Positions 52,439 to 61,577 of a stretch of 64,000 bases of DNA are shown piece after piece; the stretch's first letter is position 1, and every line of letters starts with the position of its first letter. This stretch comes from Staphylococcus kloosii (GTDB lineage Bacteria > Bacillota > Bacilli > Staphylococcales > Staphylococcaceae). The stretch is taken from the NCBI RefSeq assembly GCF_003019255.1, contig NZ_CP027846.1:1550001-1614000 (forward strand), in the 5' to 3' direction. The translations under genes and the position numbers were made by a program. Below the pieces are notes generated by a model. That model was not told the DNA's origin. It was given only the letters and a program-made list of their open reading frames with translations, and ran no database searches.

Positions 52439-53572
52439 GTGGCCAAACGAGATTACTATGAGGTCTTGGGTGTAAGCAAAGACGCATCAAAAGACGAAAT
52501 TAAAAAAGCTTACCGTAAACTTTCTAAAAAATATCACCCTGATATTAATAAAGAAGAAGGTGCAGACGAAAAGTTCAAAGAGATTTCAGAAGCTTATGAA
52601 GTACTAGGCGATGAAAATAAAAGAGCTAACTATGATCAATTCGGTCATAGTGGACCACAAGGTGGCTTTGGTGGTCAAGGATTCGGCGGTCAAGACTTTA
52701 GCGGTTTCGGCGGTGGCGGATTTGAAGACATCTTTAGTTCATTCTTCGGTGGCGGCCGTCAACGTGACCCTAATGCACCTAGAAAAGGTGACGACTTACA
52801 ATACACGATGACAGTTACTTTTGATGAAGCTGTATTTGGTACTGAAAAAGAAATTTCTATCAGAAAAGATGTCACTTGTCATACATGTGATGGTGAAGGT
52901 GCTAAACCTGGTTCTAAGAAAAAAACTTGTCACTATTGTAATGGTGCTGGGCATGTGTCAGTTGAACAAAATACTATATTAGGCAGAGTCAGAACTGAAA
53001 AAGTTTGTCCAGTCTGTGAAGGTTCAGGTCAAGAATTTGAAGAACCTTGTGAAACTTGTCACGGTAAAGGTACAGAAAATAAAACTGTTAAAATTAAAGT
53101 TACTGTACCAGAAGGTGTAGATAACGAACAACAAATTAGATTAGCAGGAGAAGGTACTCCAGGTGAAAATGGTGGTCCTCACGGCGATTTATATGTTGTA
53201 TTCAGAGTTAAGCCTTCAGAAAAATTCGAAAGAATGGGCGATGACATTTATTACAGCTTGGATATCACATTCCCACAGGCTGCTTTAGGTGATGAAATCA
53301 AGGTACCTACACTAAAAAGTAGTGTAATGTTAACGGTACCTGCTGGAACACAAACTGGTAAACAATTCCGCTTAAAAGATAAAGGTATTAAAAACGTACA
53401 TGGATACGGCTACGGAGATTTATTCGTCAACGTCAATGTAGTAACACCAACTAAAATCAATGATCGTCAAAGAGAACTTTTAAGAGAATTTGCCGATATT
53501 AATGGCGAAGAATTATCTGAACAACCATCAAATTTTAGAGATAAAGCTAAACGTTTCTTTAAAGGAGAATAA
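52439..53572 (+). CDS. dnaJ: Chaperone DnaJ (Hsp40, type I)
   Basis: It delivers substrates to DnaK and stimulates its ATPase. The 377 residues have a J domain with HPD (about 33-35), then a Gly/Phe-rich stretch (about 70-105). A zinc domain with four CxxCxGxG repeats (CHTCDGEG, CHYCNGAG, CPVCEGSG, CETCHGKG) follows, then the C-terminal substrate domains. Start is GTG with AGAGGGAGAG upstream. prmA follows after 6 bases. Confidence 0.97.
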   Translation: MAKRDYYEVLGVSKDASKDEIKKAYRKLSKKYHPDINKEEGADEKFKEISEAYEVLGDENKRANYDQFGHSGPQGGFGGQGFGGQDFSGFGGGGFEDIFSSFFGGGRQRDPNAPRKGDDLQYTMTVTFDEAVFGTEKEISIRKDVTCHTCDGEGAKPGSKKKTCHYCNGAGHVSVEQNTILGRVRTEKVCPVCEGSGQEFEEPCETCHGKGTENKTVKIKVTVPEGVDNEQQIRLAGEGTPGENGGPHGDLYVVFRVKPSEKFERMGDDIYYSLDITFPQAALGDEIKVPTLKSSVMLTVPAGTQTGKQFRLKDKGIKNVHGYGYGDLFVNVNVVTPTKINDRQRELLREFADINGEELSEQPSNFRDKAKRFFKGE

Positions 53573-53578
53573 TTTATT

Positions 53579-54517
53579 ATGCAGTGGACCGAAGTTTCCA
53601 TAACAGTTAATCACGACGTAGCTTCTTTAGTTAGTAACATATTAGAAGATTATGGCTCTAACGGGGTCGTTATTGAAGATTCAAATGATTTAAATCATGA
53701 TTTTGAAGATAAATTTGGAGAAATTTATAATTTAAGTAAAGATGCATACCCAGATGCAGGCGTAAGACTTAAAGCATATTTTAACGAGATGAAATTCACC
53801 AATGATTTAAAAACCAATATTATCAATTCAATAAAGTCACTTGAGTCATTAAACCGTGATGTTTTTGATTATCAAGAAAATAATATCCAAGAACAAGACT
53901 GGGAAAATGAATGGAAAAATTATTTTCATCCATTTCGAGCGTCTGAACGATTTACTATTGTCCCAAGTTGGGAAGATTATCAAAAAACAGATTCAGATGA
54001 ATTATGTATTGAACTAGATCCTGGTATGGCATTTGGTACTGGTGATCATCCAACTACTAATATGTGTTTAAAAGCTATTGAAAAATACGTCGATGCTAAC
54101 GATAGTGTGATTGATGTTGGAACTGGTTCAGGCATATTAAGTATTGCTGCGCATTTGCTAGGTGTTAAACGTATCAAAGCTTTAGATCTAGATGAAATGG
54201 CAGTTAAGGTAGCAGTTGATAATTTTAAAAAGAACAACTGTGAAGATTCAATCGAAGCTGTACCTGGTAACTTATTGACTGAGGAAACTGAAAAATTTGA
54301 TGTAGTTATAGCAAATATTTTAGCTCATATTATTGATGAAATGATTGATGATGCTTATAATACTTTAAATGAAGATGGTTATTTCATTACTTCTGGTATA
54401 ATAGAAGAGAAGCACGAAGAAATAATCGAACACATGAAGCGTACAGGTTTTAAAATCATTTCAGTAAACCATGATAACAGTTGGGTCTGTATTGTGGGAC
54501 AGAAAGAGAGCGAATAA
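53579..54517 (+). CDS. prmA: Ribosomal protein L11 methyltransferase
   Basis: It trimethylates L11 at several residues. The 312 residues have an N-terminal substrate domain (QWTEVSITVNHD) and a class I SAM domain with LDPGMAFGTGDHPTT near 144-158 and VIDVGTGSGILSIAA near 178-192, then NILAHII. AAGGAGA precedes the ATG. It stays in the order dnaJ-prmA-rsmE-mtaB seen across Firmicutes. Confidence 0.95.
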   Translation: MQWTEVSITVNHDVASLVSNILEDYGSNGVVIEDSNDLNHDFEDKFGEIYNLSKDAYPDAGVRLKAYFNEMKFTNDLKTNIINSIKSLESLNRDVFDYQENNIQEQDWENEWKNYFHPFRASERFTIVPSWEDYQKTDSDELCIELDPGMAFGTGDHPTTNMCLKAIEKYVDANDSVIDVGTGSGILSIAAHLLGVKRIKALDLDEMAVKVAVDNFKKNNCEDSIEAVPGNLLTEETEKFDVVIANILAHIIDEMIDDAYNTLNEDGYFITSGIIEEKHEEIIEHMKRTGFKIISVNHDNSWVCIVGQKESE

Positions 54518-54519
54518 TT

Positions 54520-55272
54520 TTGCAAAGATATTTTTTACACCAAAACGCTGATCTTAATCAGCGTTTTTTTATTACACAAAGCGATGATATTCATCATATT
54601 TCTAAAGTTATGCGACATCAAATGGGCGACGAAATTATAGTTACTTTCAATGAACAAGTAGCTTATCAATGTGAAATTATAAACATTGATAATGAAGGTA
54701 TAGAAATTAAAACTGTTCAACAGTTAGATATTAATACCGAATTACAACAAGCTGTTACGATTTGTAGTGGCCTTATAAAAGCCGATAAATATGAGTGGTT
54801 ATTACAAAAAGCAACTGAGCTAGGTGCACACCACTTTATCGCCACAACGATGGATAGATCTGTGGTTAAGTTAAATGCTTCAAAAGTAGAAAAAAAATTA
54901 GATAGATGGCAAAAAATTGCTAAAGAGGCAGCTGAACAAAGTTATAGGTTAATCATACCTAACGTTGAATATGTGTCGAATTTACAAGTTTTATGTGATA
55001 ATATAGATAAATATGATTATGTACTTGTAGCATATGAAGATGCAGCGAAGAATGGTGAAACCAATAATTTTAAAACTTTATTACAACGATTTGAACCTAA
55101 TGCAAGCGTGTTAGTAATTTTTGGACCAGAGGGTGGATTCTCCGAGAATGAAATTAAGTTGTTAGATAAAGTAGGCGAACAAATTGGTTTAGGACCAAGA
55201 ATTTTACGGGCAGAAACTGCACCATTATATGTGTTAAGTGCGATAAGTTATCAAAAAGAATTATTGGGGTGA
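54520..55272 (+). CDS. rsmE: 16S rRNA m3U1498 methyltransferase
   Basis: This SPOUT methyltransferase modifies U1498 of 16S rRNA. The frame is open into prmA, but the family N-terminus MQRYFLHQNADLNQRFFI starts at the TTG at 54520, with AAAGAGAG before it, giving 250 residues. A PUA-like N-terminal domain (HHISKVMRHQMGDEI) is followed by the knotted SAM domain with IFGPEGGFSENEI near 204-216 and GPRILRAETAPL near 225-236. Its stop overlaps the next gene's reading frame. Confidence 0.94.
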   Translation: MQRYFLHQNADLNQRFFITQSDDIHHISKVMRHQMGDEIIVTFNEQVAYQCEIINIDNEGIEIKTVQQLDINTELQQAVTICSGLIKADKYEWLLQKATELGAHHFIATTMDRSVVKLNASKVEKKLDRWQKIAKEAAEQSYRLIIPNVEYVSNLQVLCDNIDKYDYVLVAYEDAAKNGETNNFKTLLQRFEPNASVLVIFGPEGGFSENEIKLLDKVGEQIGLGPRILRAETAPLYVLSAISYQKELLG

Positions 55273-55277
55273 TATTT

Positions 55278-56624
55278 ATGTCCACAGTTGCATTTCATAC
55301 TTTAGGTTGCAAAGTAAATCACTATGAGACAGAAGCAATTTGGCAATTATTTAAAGAAGCTGAATACGATAGAGTAGATTTTGAAACGAATGCTGATGTA
55401 TTTGTTATTAATACGTGTACAGTAACAAATACTGGAGATAAAAAAAGTAGACAAGTTATTCGTCGTGCAATTAGACAAAATCCAGAGGCAGTCGTTTGTG
55501 TAACAGGTTGTTATGCACAAACTTCACCAGCAGAAATAATGGAAATACCTGGTGTAGATATTGTTGTTGGTACACAAGATCGTACAAAATTAATTGACTA
55601 CATAGAGCAATATAAACAAGAGCGTCAACCGATTAACGGTGTGGGTAATATTATGAAAAATCGTACTTATGAAGAATTAGAAGTACCTTATTTTACAGAC
55701 CGTACTCGTGCTTCATTAAAGATACAAGAAGGTTGTAATAACTTCTGTACTTTCTGTATTATTCCATGGGCAAGAGGATTAATGCGTTCACGTGATCCAG
55801 AAAAAGTTGTAGAACAAGCAACACAACTCGTTGATTCTGGTTATAAAGAAATCGTCTTAACTGGTATCCATACTGGTGGCTATGGTCAAGACTTAAAAAA
55901 TTATAATTTGGCTCAATTGTTACGCGATTTAGAAACTATCGATGGATTAGAGCGTATACGTATATCATCTATAGAAGCAAGTCAGTTAACAGACGAAGTT
56001 ATCGATGTTATTTCGGCATCAAACAAAGTTGTGAGACATTTACACATACCTTTACAATCTGGCTCTGATTCAGTGCTGAAAAGAATGAGACGTAAATATT
56101 CTATGGCTCATTTTTCAGAGAGATTAACAAAATTACACGCAGCATTACCAGGTTTAGCAGTAACAAGTGATGTGATAGTTGGTTTCCCTGGTGAAACTGA
56201 TGAAGAATTCCAAGAAACATATGATTTCATTGTTGATCATCACTTCTCAGAATTACACGTCTTCCCATATTCTCCTAGAATTGGTACACCAGCGGCTAGA
56301 ATGGATGACCAAATCGATGAAAACATTAAAAATGATCGTGTACATCGTCTCATCAATTTAAGCGATCAATTGGCTAAAACTTATGCTTCTAACTTTGAAG
56401 ATGATGTCTTAGAGGTGATTCCAGAAGAAGCAGGTAGTGAAGAAGGTACTTTAGTTGGCTATGCAGACAACTACATGAAAGTTCAGTTCAAAGCTGACGA
56501 GTCATTAATTGGTCAACTTGTAAAAGTTAAAATCACTAAAGCAGATTACCCAATTAATGATGGGGAGTTACTTCGTGTAATTGATCATGCTACAAATAAG
56601 TCAGAACATAAACTTTTAGTATAA
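55278..56624 (+). CDS. mtaB: tRNA t6A37 methylthiotransferase MtaB
   Basis: This radical SAM enzyme with two Fe-S clusters converts t6A37 to ms2t6A. The start is the ATG at 55278 (MSTVAFHTLGCKVNHYETEA) after GGGGTGAT, not the earlier ATG; it has 448 residues. The N-terminal cluster cysteines are in LGCKVN, NTCTVTN and TGCYAQ. The radical SAM motif CNNFCTFC is near 150, and a TRAM domain is C-terminal. The window also holds tcdA, which acts on the same t6A37 nucleotide. Confidence 0.94.
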   Translation: MSTVAFHTLGCKVNHYETEAIWQLFKEAEYDRVDFETNADVFVINTCTVTNTGDKKSRQVIRRAIRQNPEAVVCVTGCYAQTSPAEIMEIPGVDIVVGTQDRTKLIDYIEQYKQERQPINGVGNIMKNRTYEELEVPYFTDRTRASLKIQEGCNNFCTFCIIPWARGLMRSRDPEKVVEQATQLVDSGYKEIVLTGIHTGGYGQDLKNYNLAQLLRDLETIDGLERIRISSIEASQLTDEVIDVISASNKVVRHLHIPLQSGSDSVLKRMRRKYSMAHFSERLTKLHAALPGLAVTSDVIVGFPGETDEEFQETYDFIVDHHFSELHVFPYSPRIGTPAARMDDQIDENIKNDRVHRLINLSDQLAKTYASNFEDDVLEVIPEEAGSEEGTLVGYADNYMKVQFKADESLIGQLVKVKITKADYPINDGELLRVIDHATNKSEHKLLV

Positions 56625-56642
56625 ATTTGTAAATTTTACTAA

Positions 56643-56697
56643 TTGACCGTTAAAGTTAGATATATTATACTAATTTATACATAGTTAAACTATGTAT
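56643..56697 (+). promoter_or_regulatory. rpsU promoter and 5' hairpin
   Basis: TTGACC at 56643-56648 and TATACT at 56666-56671 are 17 bases apart. The predicted start lies near 56678, at the base of a perfect hairpin ATACATAG-TTAAA-CTATGTAT at 56677-56697. Such a 5' hairpin may stabilise the short rpsU message. Confidence 0.62.
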
Positions 56698-56741
56698 TAA
56701 AAGTAAAAGTTTCGTTGATATTTGGAGGGAGGGAAATACAG

Positions 56742-56918
56742 ATGTCTAAAACAGTAGTCCGTAAAAACGAATCACTTGAAGATGCGTTACGTCGATTCAA
56801 ACGTTCTGTTTCTAAAAGCGGTACAATTCAAGAAGTGCGTAAACGCGAATTTTACGAAAAACCAAGTGTTAAACGTAAAAAGAAATCAGAAGCTGCACGT
56901 AAACGTAAATTCAAATAA
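56742..56918 (+). CDS. rpsU: Ribosomal protein S21
   Basis: A small basic 30S protein near the anti-Shine-Dalgarno end of 16S rRNA. The frame is open from 56715, but the family start [19 protein letters not shown] is the ATG at 56742 behind a very strong GGAGGGAGG at 56724-56732. It has 58 residues and a basic tail ([19 protein letters not shown]). The 3' UTR carries CTCCCTC, complementary to its ribosome site. Confidence 0.96.
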
Positions 56919-56963
56919 TTAATAGTTTCGTTGACTCCCTCAACAATATTAATTATATATAGT

Positions 56964-56998
56964 AACCACAGTTGATATGCTCAACTGTGGTTTTTTTA
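56964..56998 (+). terminator. Terminator after rpsU
   Basis: AACCACAGTTGA 56964-56975 pairs with TCAACTGTGGTT 56981-56992, with loop TATGC, then T to 56997. Confidence 0.92.
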
Positions 56999-57115
56999 TT
57001 TTCTCGAGTCTTTTAGAAGCATAAAAAACATAGCATTTGTAGTTGTTGAATTCCCCATAACTGTATTAATGACTGCCTGTTTATTGTATAATTAATATGA
57101 GAGCGGGGTGAAATC

Positions 57116-57820
57116 GTGAATTTATTATCTAATATACATACGTTGAGTTTTATGACCTCAATCCAAAGCCACAGTTGGTTAGATAACTTGGCTAATTTTA
57201 TCGTAAGTCCAGTAATAGCTTTGATATTAACTTGTGTTATATTTTTAGGTCTTCTATATCAATTATATTCTAAAAGGATCAATATTATTGGTATTATTGC
57301 TACACTAGCAATGCTAATTTTCTTTTTAGGCTTCTTAATTAAAGGTGATGTTAATTTAATTACTGTGATTCTATTTAGTATCGGTGTGCTATTCGTAATT
57401 ATCGAACTATTTATTGTAGGTGCAATTATTGGCATCATTGGTTTAACATTAATAATATTTAGTATTATTACATTGGGCGATAATTTAGTTTTCATGATAG
57501 GTAATGTTGTAATAGCATTAATTTTAGCAATCGTCGAGTGGGTGATATTAGTGAAAATTTTCAAACGTAACATACCATTTTTAGATAAAGTTGTACTGAA
57601 AGATTCTACTAGTGCTGAATCTGGTTATACTTCTCATGATGACCGCTCTTATTTAGTTGGTGAAACAGCAGTAACAATGACTGACTTACGACCAGCTGGT
57701 ATTATCTCAATCAATAATGAACGTATCGACGCAGTTTCAGACGGCTCATTTATTTTACGCAATAAAAGTGTGAAAATTCTTGAAGTTGAAGGTACGCGTG
57801 TTGTTGTGAGAGAAATTTAA
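57116..57820 (+). CDS. NfeD family membrane protein (short form)
   Basis: A 234-residue protein with about four to five membrane helices (about 28-150) and a C-terminal OB-fold domain (GETAVTMTDLRPAGIISINNERIDAV). It lacks the ClpP-like protease domain of long NfeD proteins. NfeD proteins are linked to flotillins and probably help organise membrane microdomains; floA follows directly. Start is GTG at 57116 after GCGGGGTG. Confidence 0.88.
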   Translation: MNLLSNIHTLSFMTSIQSHSWLDNLANFIVSPVIALILTCVIFLGLLYQLYSKRINIIGIIATLAMLIFFLGFLIKGDVNLITVILFSIGVLFVIIELFIVGAIIGIIGLTLIIFSIITLGDNLVFMIGNVVIALILAIVEWVILVKIFKRNIPFLDKVVLKDSTSAESGYTSHDDRSYLVGETAVTMTDLRPAGIISINNERIDAVSDGSFILRNKSVKILEVEGTRVVVREI

Positions 57821-57839
57821 AATTTAAAGGAGAAAACAT

Positions 57840-58826
57840 ATGCTAATTAGTATAGGTATTATCGTAGTAATAGTTATTATTGCATTATTAATATTGTTTT
57901 CATTTGTACCTGTCGGTTTATGGATTTCAGCCATAGCTGCCGGTGTTAAAGTAGGAATTGGTACTCTTGTAGGTATGAGATTAAGAAGAGTATCACCAAG
58001 AAAAGTTATCGCGCCATTGATTAAAGCGCATAAAGCTGGTTTAAATTTAACTACGAATCAATTAGAGTCACACTATCTTGCAGGTGGTAATGTTGATAGA
58101 GTAGTTGATGCAAATATCGCGGCACAAAGAGCAGATATTAATTTACCATTTGAACGTGGTGCTGCTATAGACTTAGCAGGTCGTGACGTGCTTGAAGCTG
58201 TTCAAATGTCTGTAAATCCAAAAGTTATCGAAACTCCATTTATTGCAGGTGTTGCAATGAACGGTATCGAAGTAAAAGCAAAAGCTCGAATTACAGTACG
58301 TGCTAATATTGCTAGATTAGTAGGTGGTGCTGGTGAAGAAACTATCATCGCGCGTGTTGGTGAAGGTATCGTTTCAACGATTGGTTCAAGTCAACATCAC
58401 ACTGAAGTATTAGAAAATCCTGACAATATTTCAAAAACTGTACTAAGTAAAGGTTTAGACTCAGGTACTGCATTCGAAATACTATCAATCGATATTGCTG
58501 ACGTTGATATTAGTAAAAACATTGGTGCTGATTTACAAACTGAACAAGCACTTGCCGATAAAAATATTGCACAAGCTAAAGCCGAAGAACGTAGAGCAAT
58601 GGCAGTAGCGCAAGAACAAGAAATGAAAGCTAAAGTTCAAGAAATGCGTTCTAAAGTTGTTGAAGCCGAAGCAGAAGTTCCACTTGCAATGGCCGAAGCA
58701 TTACGTTCAGGTAACATCGGTGTTGGCGATTACTACAATCTAAAAAATATTGAAGCAGATACAGGAATGCGTAACGCAATTAATAAACGTACGAACAACA
58801 ATGAAGACGAATCACCAGAAGAATAA
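57840..58826 (+). CDS. floA: Flotillin-like protein FloA
   Basis: A scaffold of functional membrane microdomains, in S. aureus linked to virulence factor assembly and PBP2a folding. The 328 residues have an N-terminal membrane hairpin (about 3-45) and a band-7/SPFH domain (about 50-210). The coiled-coil tail is Ala/Glu-rich with QALADKNIAQAKAEERRAMA near 235-254. GGAGA lies upstream of the ATG. It is flanked by nfeD and a conserved unknown gene. Confidence 0.95.
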   Translation: MLISIGIIVVIVIIALLILFSFVPVGLWISAIAAGVKVGIGTLVGMRLRRVSPRKVIAPLIKAHKAGLNLTTNQLESHYLAGGNVDRVVDANIAAQRADINLPFERGAAIDLAGRDVLEAVQMSVNPKVIETPFIAGVAMNGIEVKAKARITVRANIARLVGGAGEETIIARVGEGIVSTIGSSQHHTEVLENPDNISKTVLSKGLDSGTAFEILSIDIADVDISKNIGADLQTEQALADKNIAQAKAEERRAMAVAQEQEMKAKVQEMRSKVVEAEAEVPLAMAEALRSGNIGVGDYYNLKNIEADTGMRNAINKRTNNNEDESPEE

Positions 58827-58837
58827 GGGGTGATTAA

Positions 58838-59485
58838 ATGAGTATCGGTATTATCATTTTTGCTATATCTGTGATAGTTACTATTATAGGTGCAATTAAA
58901 GATAATAGTCATAAAGAAAGACAACGTCAACAAACACCAAAAAAACAACAAGAAACGCAACAACCTCGTGGTAAAAGTTTTCTCGAAAAACTTGAAGAAA
59001 CTTTTAATGAATTAGAAGGACAAATGGAGGGCAAACCTCCTGGTCAAACAACGCCAGAACGACAAACATCAGAAGTCGAACCACAACCAGTGACTGAAAC
59101 ACGTGCTGAAAAGATGGAAACACCAACAGCTTCTTCACAATCCACTGAAGATAGTGCTGCAGACAAAGAAAAAGTTCGACAACGCAAACAAGACGAAGAA
59201 CTTCAAAAAGAACTTGAAGCTAGCGTTTTTAATGATTTAGAAAATGTACGTAATGAAATTGATCGTGAAAAAGAAAAGCAATTACAATTAATGGAAAAAC
59301 GTGCACGTGCAATTATCAATGATAAATACTTATCTGAAAGAACAAAACGTTTTCGTTTAAAACAACTTATCAATGCCAATGCTATGCATGTCAATGGCTC
59401 TTCTGATAATATACGTTTTGATGACGATGAAGTCGTTAATGGTATTATTTGGTCAGAAATCTTAAGTAAACCTAAACGCGTTTAA
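58838..59485 (+). CDS. Unknown membrane-anchored protein in the floA operon
   Basis: A 215-residue protein of unknown function. One N-terminal membrane helix (about 2-20, SIGIIIFAISVIVTIIGAI) leads into a long disordered, Gln/Glu/Thr/Pro-rich stretch (about 25-125, with a coiled coil at KSFLEKLEETFNELEG). A conserved-looking basic C-terminal domain covers about 130-215, ending NGIIWSEILSKPKRV. GGGGTGA precedes the ATG. It starts 11 bases after floA and ends at a strong terminator, so a role with FloA/NfeD is plausible but unproven. Confidence 0.8.
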   Translation: MSIGIIIFAISVIVTIIGAIKDNSHKERQRQQTPKKQQETQQPRGKSFLEKLEETFNELEGQMEGKPPGQTTPERQTSEVEPQPVTETRAEKMETPTASSQSTEDSAADKEKVRQRKQDEELQKELEASVFNDLENVRNEIDREKEKQLQLMEKRARAIINDKYLSERTKRFRLKQLINANAMHVNGSSDNIRFDDDEVVNGIIWSEILSKPKRV

Positions 59486-59489
59486 CATT

Positions 59490-59530
59490 AAAACACTCTA
59501 TCAAAGTGAATATACTTGATAGAGTGTTTT
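59490..59530 (+). terminator. Terminator after the floA operon
   Basis: AAAACACTCTATCAAAGT 59490-59507 pairs with ACTTGATAGAGTGTTTT 59514-59530 with one bulged A. The bases from 59531 to 59748 are AT-rich and hold no clear gene; a TGTTATAAT near 59605 could be a promoter for phoH. Confidence 0.88.
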
Positions 59531-59748
59531 GCTATGTTACAGTATAAAATGCTATGTATATCTAATCCTTATAATGCACATTAAAATAACTTATTAAGGT
59601 TACATGTTATAATATAAAGGTATTTAATATATAGACAACTTTTGAAGTATCATCCTTAGTACTTATAGACAATTTATGTTTATTATTTTAAAATTTAAAG
59701 GACTTAATTACTAAATAAAAGAAAATTTATTTGCAAAGGAGCGCCTAT

Positions 59749-60696
59749 ATGCCTGGAATTATTTATATTGACGATATCAATGAAGCTCAAGCCCTCATCG
59801 GAAATAACGATGAACATTTGGAAGCTATTGAAGAAGGATTTGATGTCGTCGTACATGCTCGCGGTCAAGAAATTGCTGTTAAAGGAAATGTATTGGAGCA
59901 TGTAGAACAAGCTGAATCAGTATTAATTAATTTATTGAAAGTGATTCAACAAGGCATTAATATATCTCTTAAAGATGTTGAGTCAGCTATAAAAATGGCT
60001 CATAATAACACAATTGATCAATTAATAGATTTATATGAAGATGAAATCACTAAAGACGCATTCGGTAAGTCTATTCGAGCAAAAACGATGGGACAAAGAC
60101 TTTACATTAATGCAATGAATAGAAATGATTTAGTCTTTGGTATTGGACCAGCAGGAACTGGTAAAACATTTTTAGCAGTAGTTTATGCAGCAAAACAATT
60201 GCGTAAAGGAAATGTTAAACGAATCGTTTTAACAAGACCTGCCGTTGAAGCTGGTGAATCTCTTGGTTTCTTACCAGGTGACTTAAAAGAAAAGGTCGAT
60301 CCATATTTAAGACCACTATATGACGGTTTGAATACAGTTTTAGGGAGAGAACAATCTGCACGCTTTATTGAACGTGGCATTATTGAAATTGCACCTTTAG
60401 CGTATATGCGTGGTAGAACGTTAGACGATGCCTTTGTCATTTTAGACGAAGCACAAAATACCACTCATGCCCAAATGAAAATGTTTTTAACTAGATTAGG
60501 GTTTGGTTCAAAGATGGTTGTTACCGGAGATCCAACACAAGTTGATTTACCTCCCGGCGTTAAAACTGGATTAAAAGAAGCGACTACAAAATTAAATGAC
60601 GTAAAAGGTATCAGTATATTAAAACTTGATGCTAGCGATGTTGTACGCCACCCATTAGTCAATAAAATTATAGACAAATATGAAGGAGATGAATAG
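59749..60696 (+). CDS. phoH: PhoH family ATPase
   Basis: A cytosolic P-loop ATPase of the PhoH type, probably linked to RNA and ribosome quality control with YbeY. The start is the ATG at 59749 (MPGIIYIDDINEAQ) seven bases after AAGGAG; a TTG at 59731 in frame is rejected. The 315 residues have an N-terminal KH-like part, Walker A GPAGTGKTF near 129-137 and Walker B FVILDEAQNTTHAQM near 229-243. It abuts ybeY. Confidence 0.92.
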   Translation: MPGIIYIDDINEAQALIGNNDEHLEAIEEGFDVVVHARGQEIAVKGNVLEHVEQAESVLINLLKVIQQGINISLKDVESAIKMAHNNTIDQLIDLYEDEITKDAFGKSIRAKTMGQRLYINAMNRNDLVFGIGPAGTGKTFLAVVYAAKQLRKGNVKRIVLTRPAVEAGESLGFLPGDLKEKVDPYLRPLYDGLNTVLGREQSARFIERGIIEIAPLAYMRGRTLDDAFVILDEAQNTTHAQMKMFLTRLGFGSKMVVTGDPTQVDLPPGVKTGLKEATTKLNDVKGISILKLDASDVVRHPLVNKIIDKYEGDE

Positions 60697-60699
60697 CCA

Positions 60700-61164
60700 T
60701 TGTTTACTATAGATTTTAGCGATCACACTTCAGAAGTTAATGATGCATGGTTTACGCAAATTGATGAGCTATTAACTTTTGCTAAAGAACAAGAAAATAT
60801 TAATGATGAAGCTGAATTATCAGTGACCTTTGTCGATAAAAATGAAATTCAAGATATTAATAAAATGTATCGTGACAAAGACAAAGTAACCGACGTTATT
60901 TCTTTTGCATTTGAAGAAGAGGATGCCGAAATTGTTGGTGCAGATATTCCTAGAGTACTGGGTGATATTATTATTTGCACTGATGTAGCTAAAGAACAAG
61001 CCGAACAATATGGACATTCATTTGGGAGAGAACTTGGCTTTTTAGCATTACATGGATTTTTACATTTATTAGGATATGACCATATCGAACAAGATGATGA
61101 GAAAGTCATGTTTGGTAGACAAGATGAAATCTTAAATGCTTATGGTTTAACAAGAGATAAGTGA
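60700..61164 (+). CDS. ybeY: Endoribonuclease YbeY
   Basis: A metal-dependent RNase in 16S rRNA 3' maturation and ribosome quality control. The 154 residues carry the zinc motif HGFLHLLGYDH at about 118-128 (three His). The conserved YRDKDKVTDVISFAFEE is near 53-69. Start is TTG at 60700 after AAGGAGATG. It lies between phoH and dgkA and upstream of era, a set connected to 16S processing. Confidence 0.94.
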   Translation: MFTIDFSDHTSEVNDAWFTQIDELLTFAKEQENINDEAELSVTFVDKNEIQDINKMYRDKDKVTDVISFAFEEEDAEIVGADIPRVLGDIIICTDVAKEQAEQYGHSFGRELGFLALHGFLHLLGYDHIEQDDEKVMFGRQDEILNAYGLTRDK

Positions 61165-61168
61165 TATT

Positions 61169-61516
61169 ATGGGCAGATTTAAACATGCATTTGCAGGTTT
61201 GTTAACTCTGTTAAAAAAGGATCATAATTTTTTCATTCATATAATTTGTGCATTGCTAGTTATTGTCTTAAGTTTTATCTTTCGACTTTCAGCAATAGAA
61301 TGGATAATTATTATTATAGCTATTGGCATAGTATTAATAAGTGAAGCTATAAATACTGCAATAGAATTTGTTGTAGACTTAGTAACAGATTCTTATGCGA
61401 CATACGCAAAATATGCAAAAGATATTGCTGCTTTTGCCGTGTTAATTGCTTCAATAGTAGCGCTACTGCTTGGTTTAATAATTTTCATCCCTCATATTAT
61501 AAATTTAATACAGTAA
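61169..61516 (+). CDS. dgkA: Diacylglycerol/undecaprenol kinase family protein
   Basis: A 115-residue integral membrane kinase with three hydrophobic helices (about 21-40, 46-70, 85-112) and the active-site stretch SEAINTAIEFVVDL near 57-70. In Gram-positive bacteria this family mainly phosphorylates undecaprenol for cell-wall lipid carrier supply. It begins four bases after ybeY and is followed by cdd with its own AGGGGG ribosome site. Confidence 0.93.
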   Translation: MGRFKHAFAGLLTLLKKDHNFFIHIICALLVIVLSFIFRLSAIEWIIIIIAIGIVLISEAINTAIEFVVDLVTDSYATYAKYAKDIAAFAVLIASIVALLLGLIIFIPHIINLIQ

Positions 61517-61577
61517 TTGCTTAATTTGTATTATACTTAAAGTAAATAGTGCAATATTTTGAGGGGGATGCTATTTT

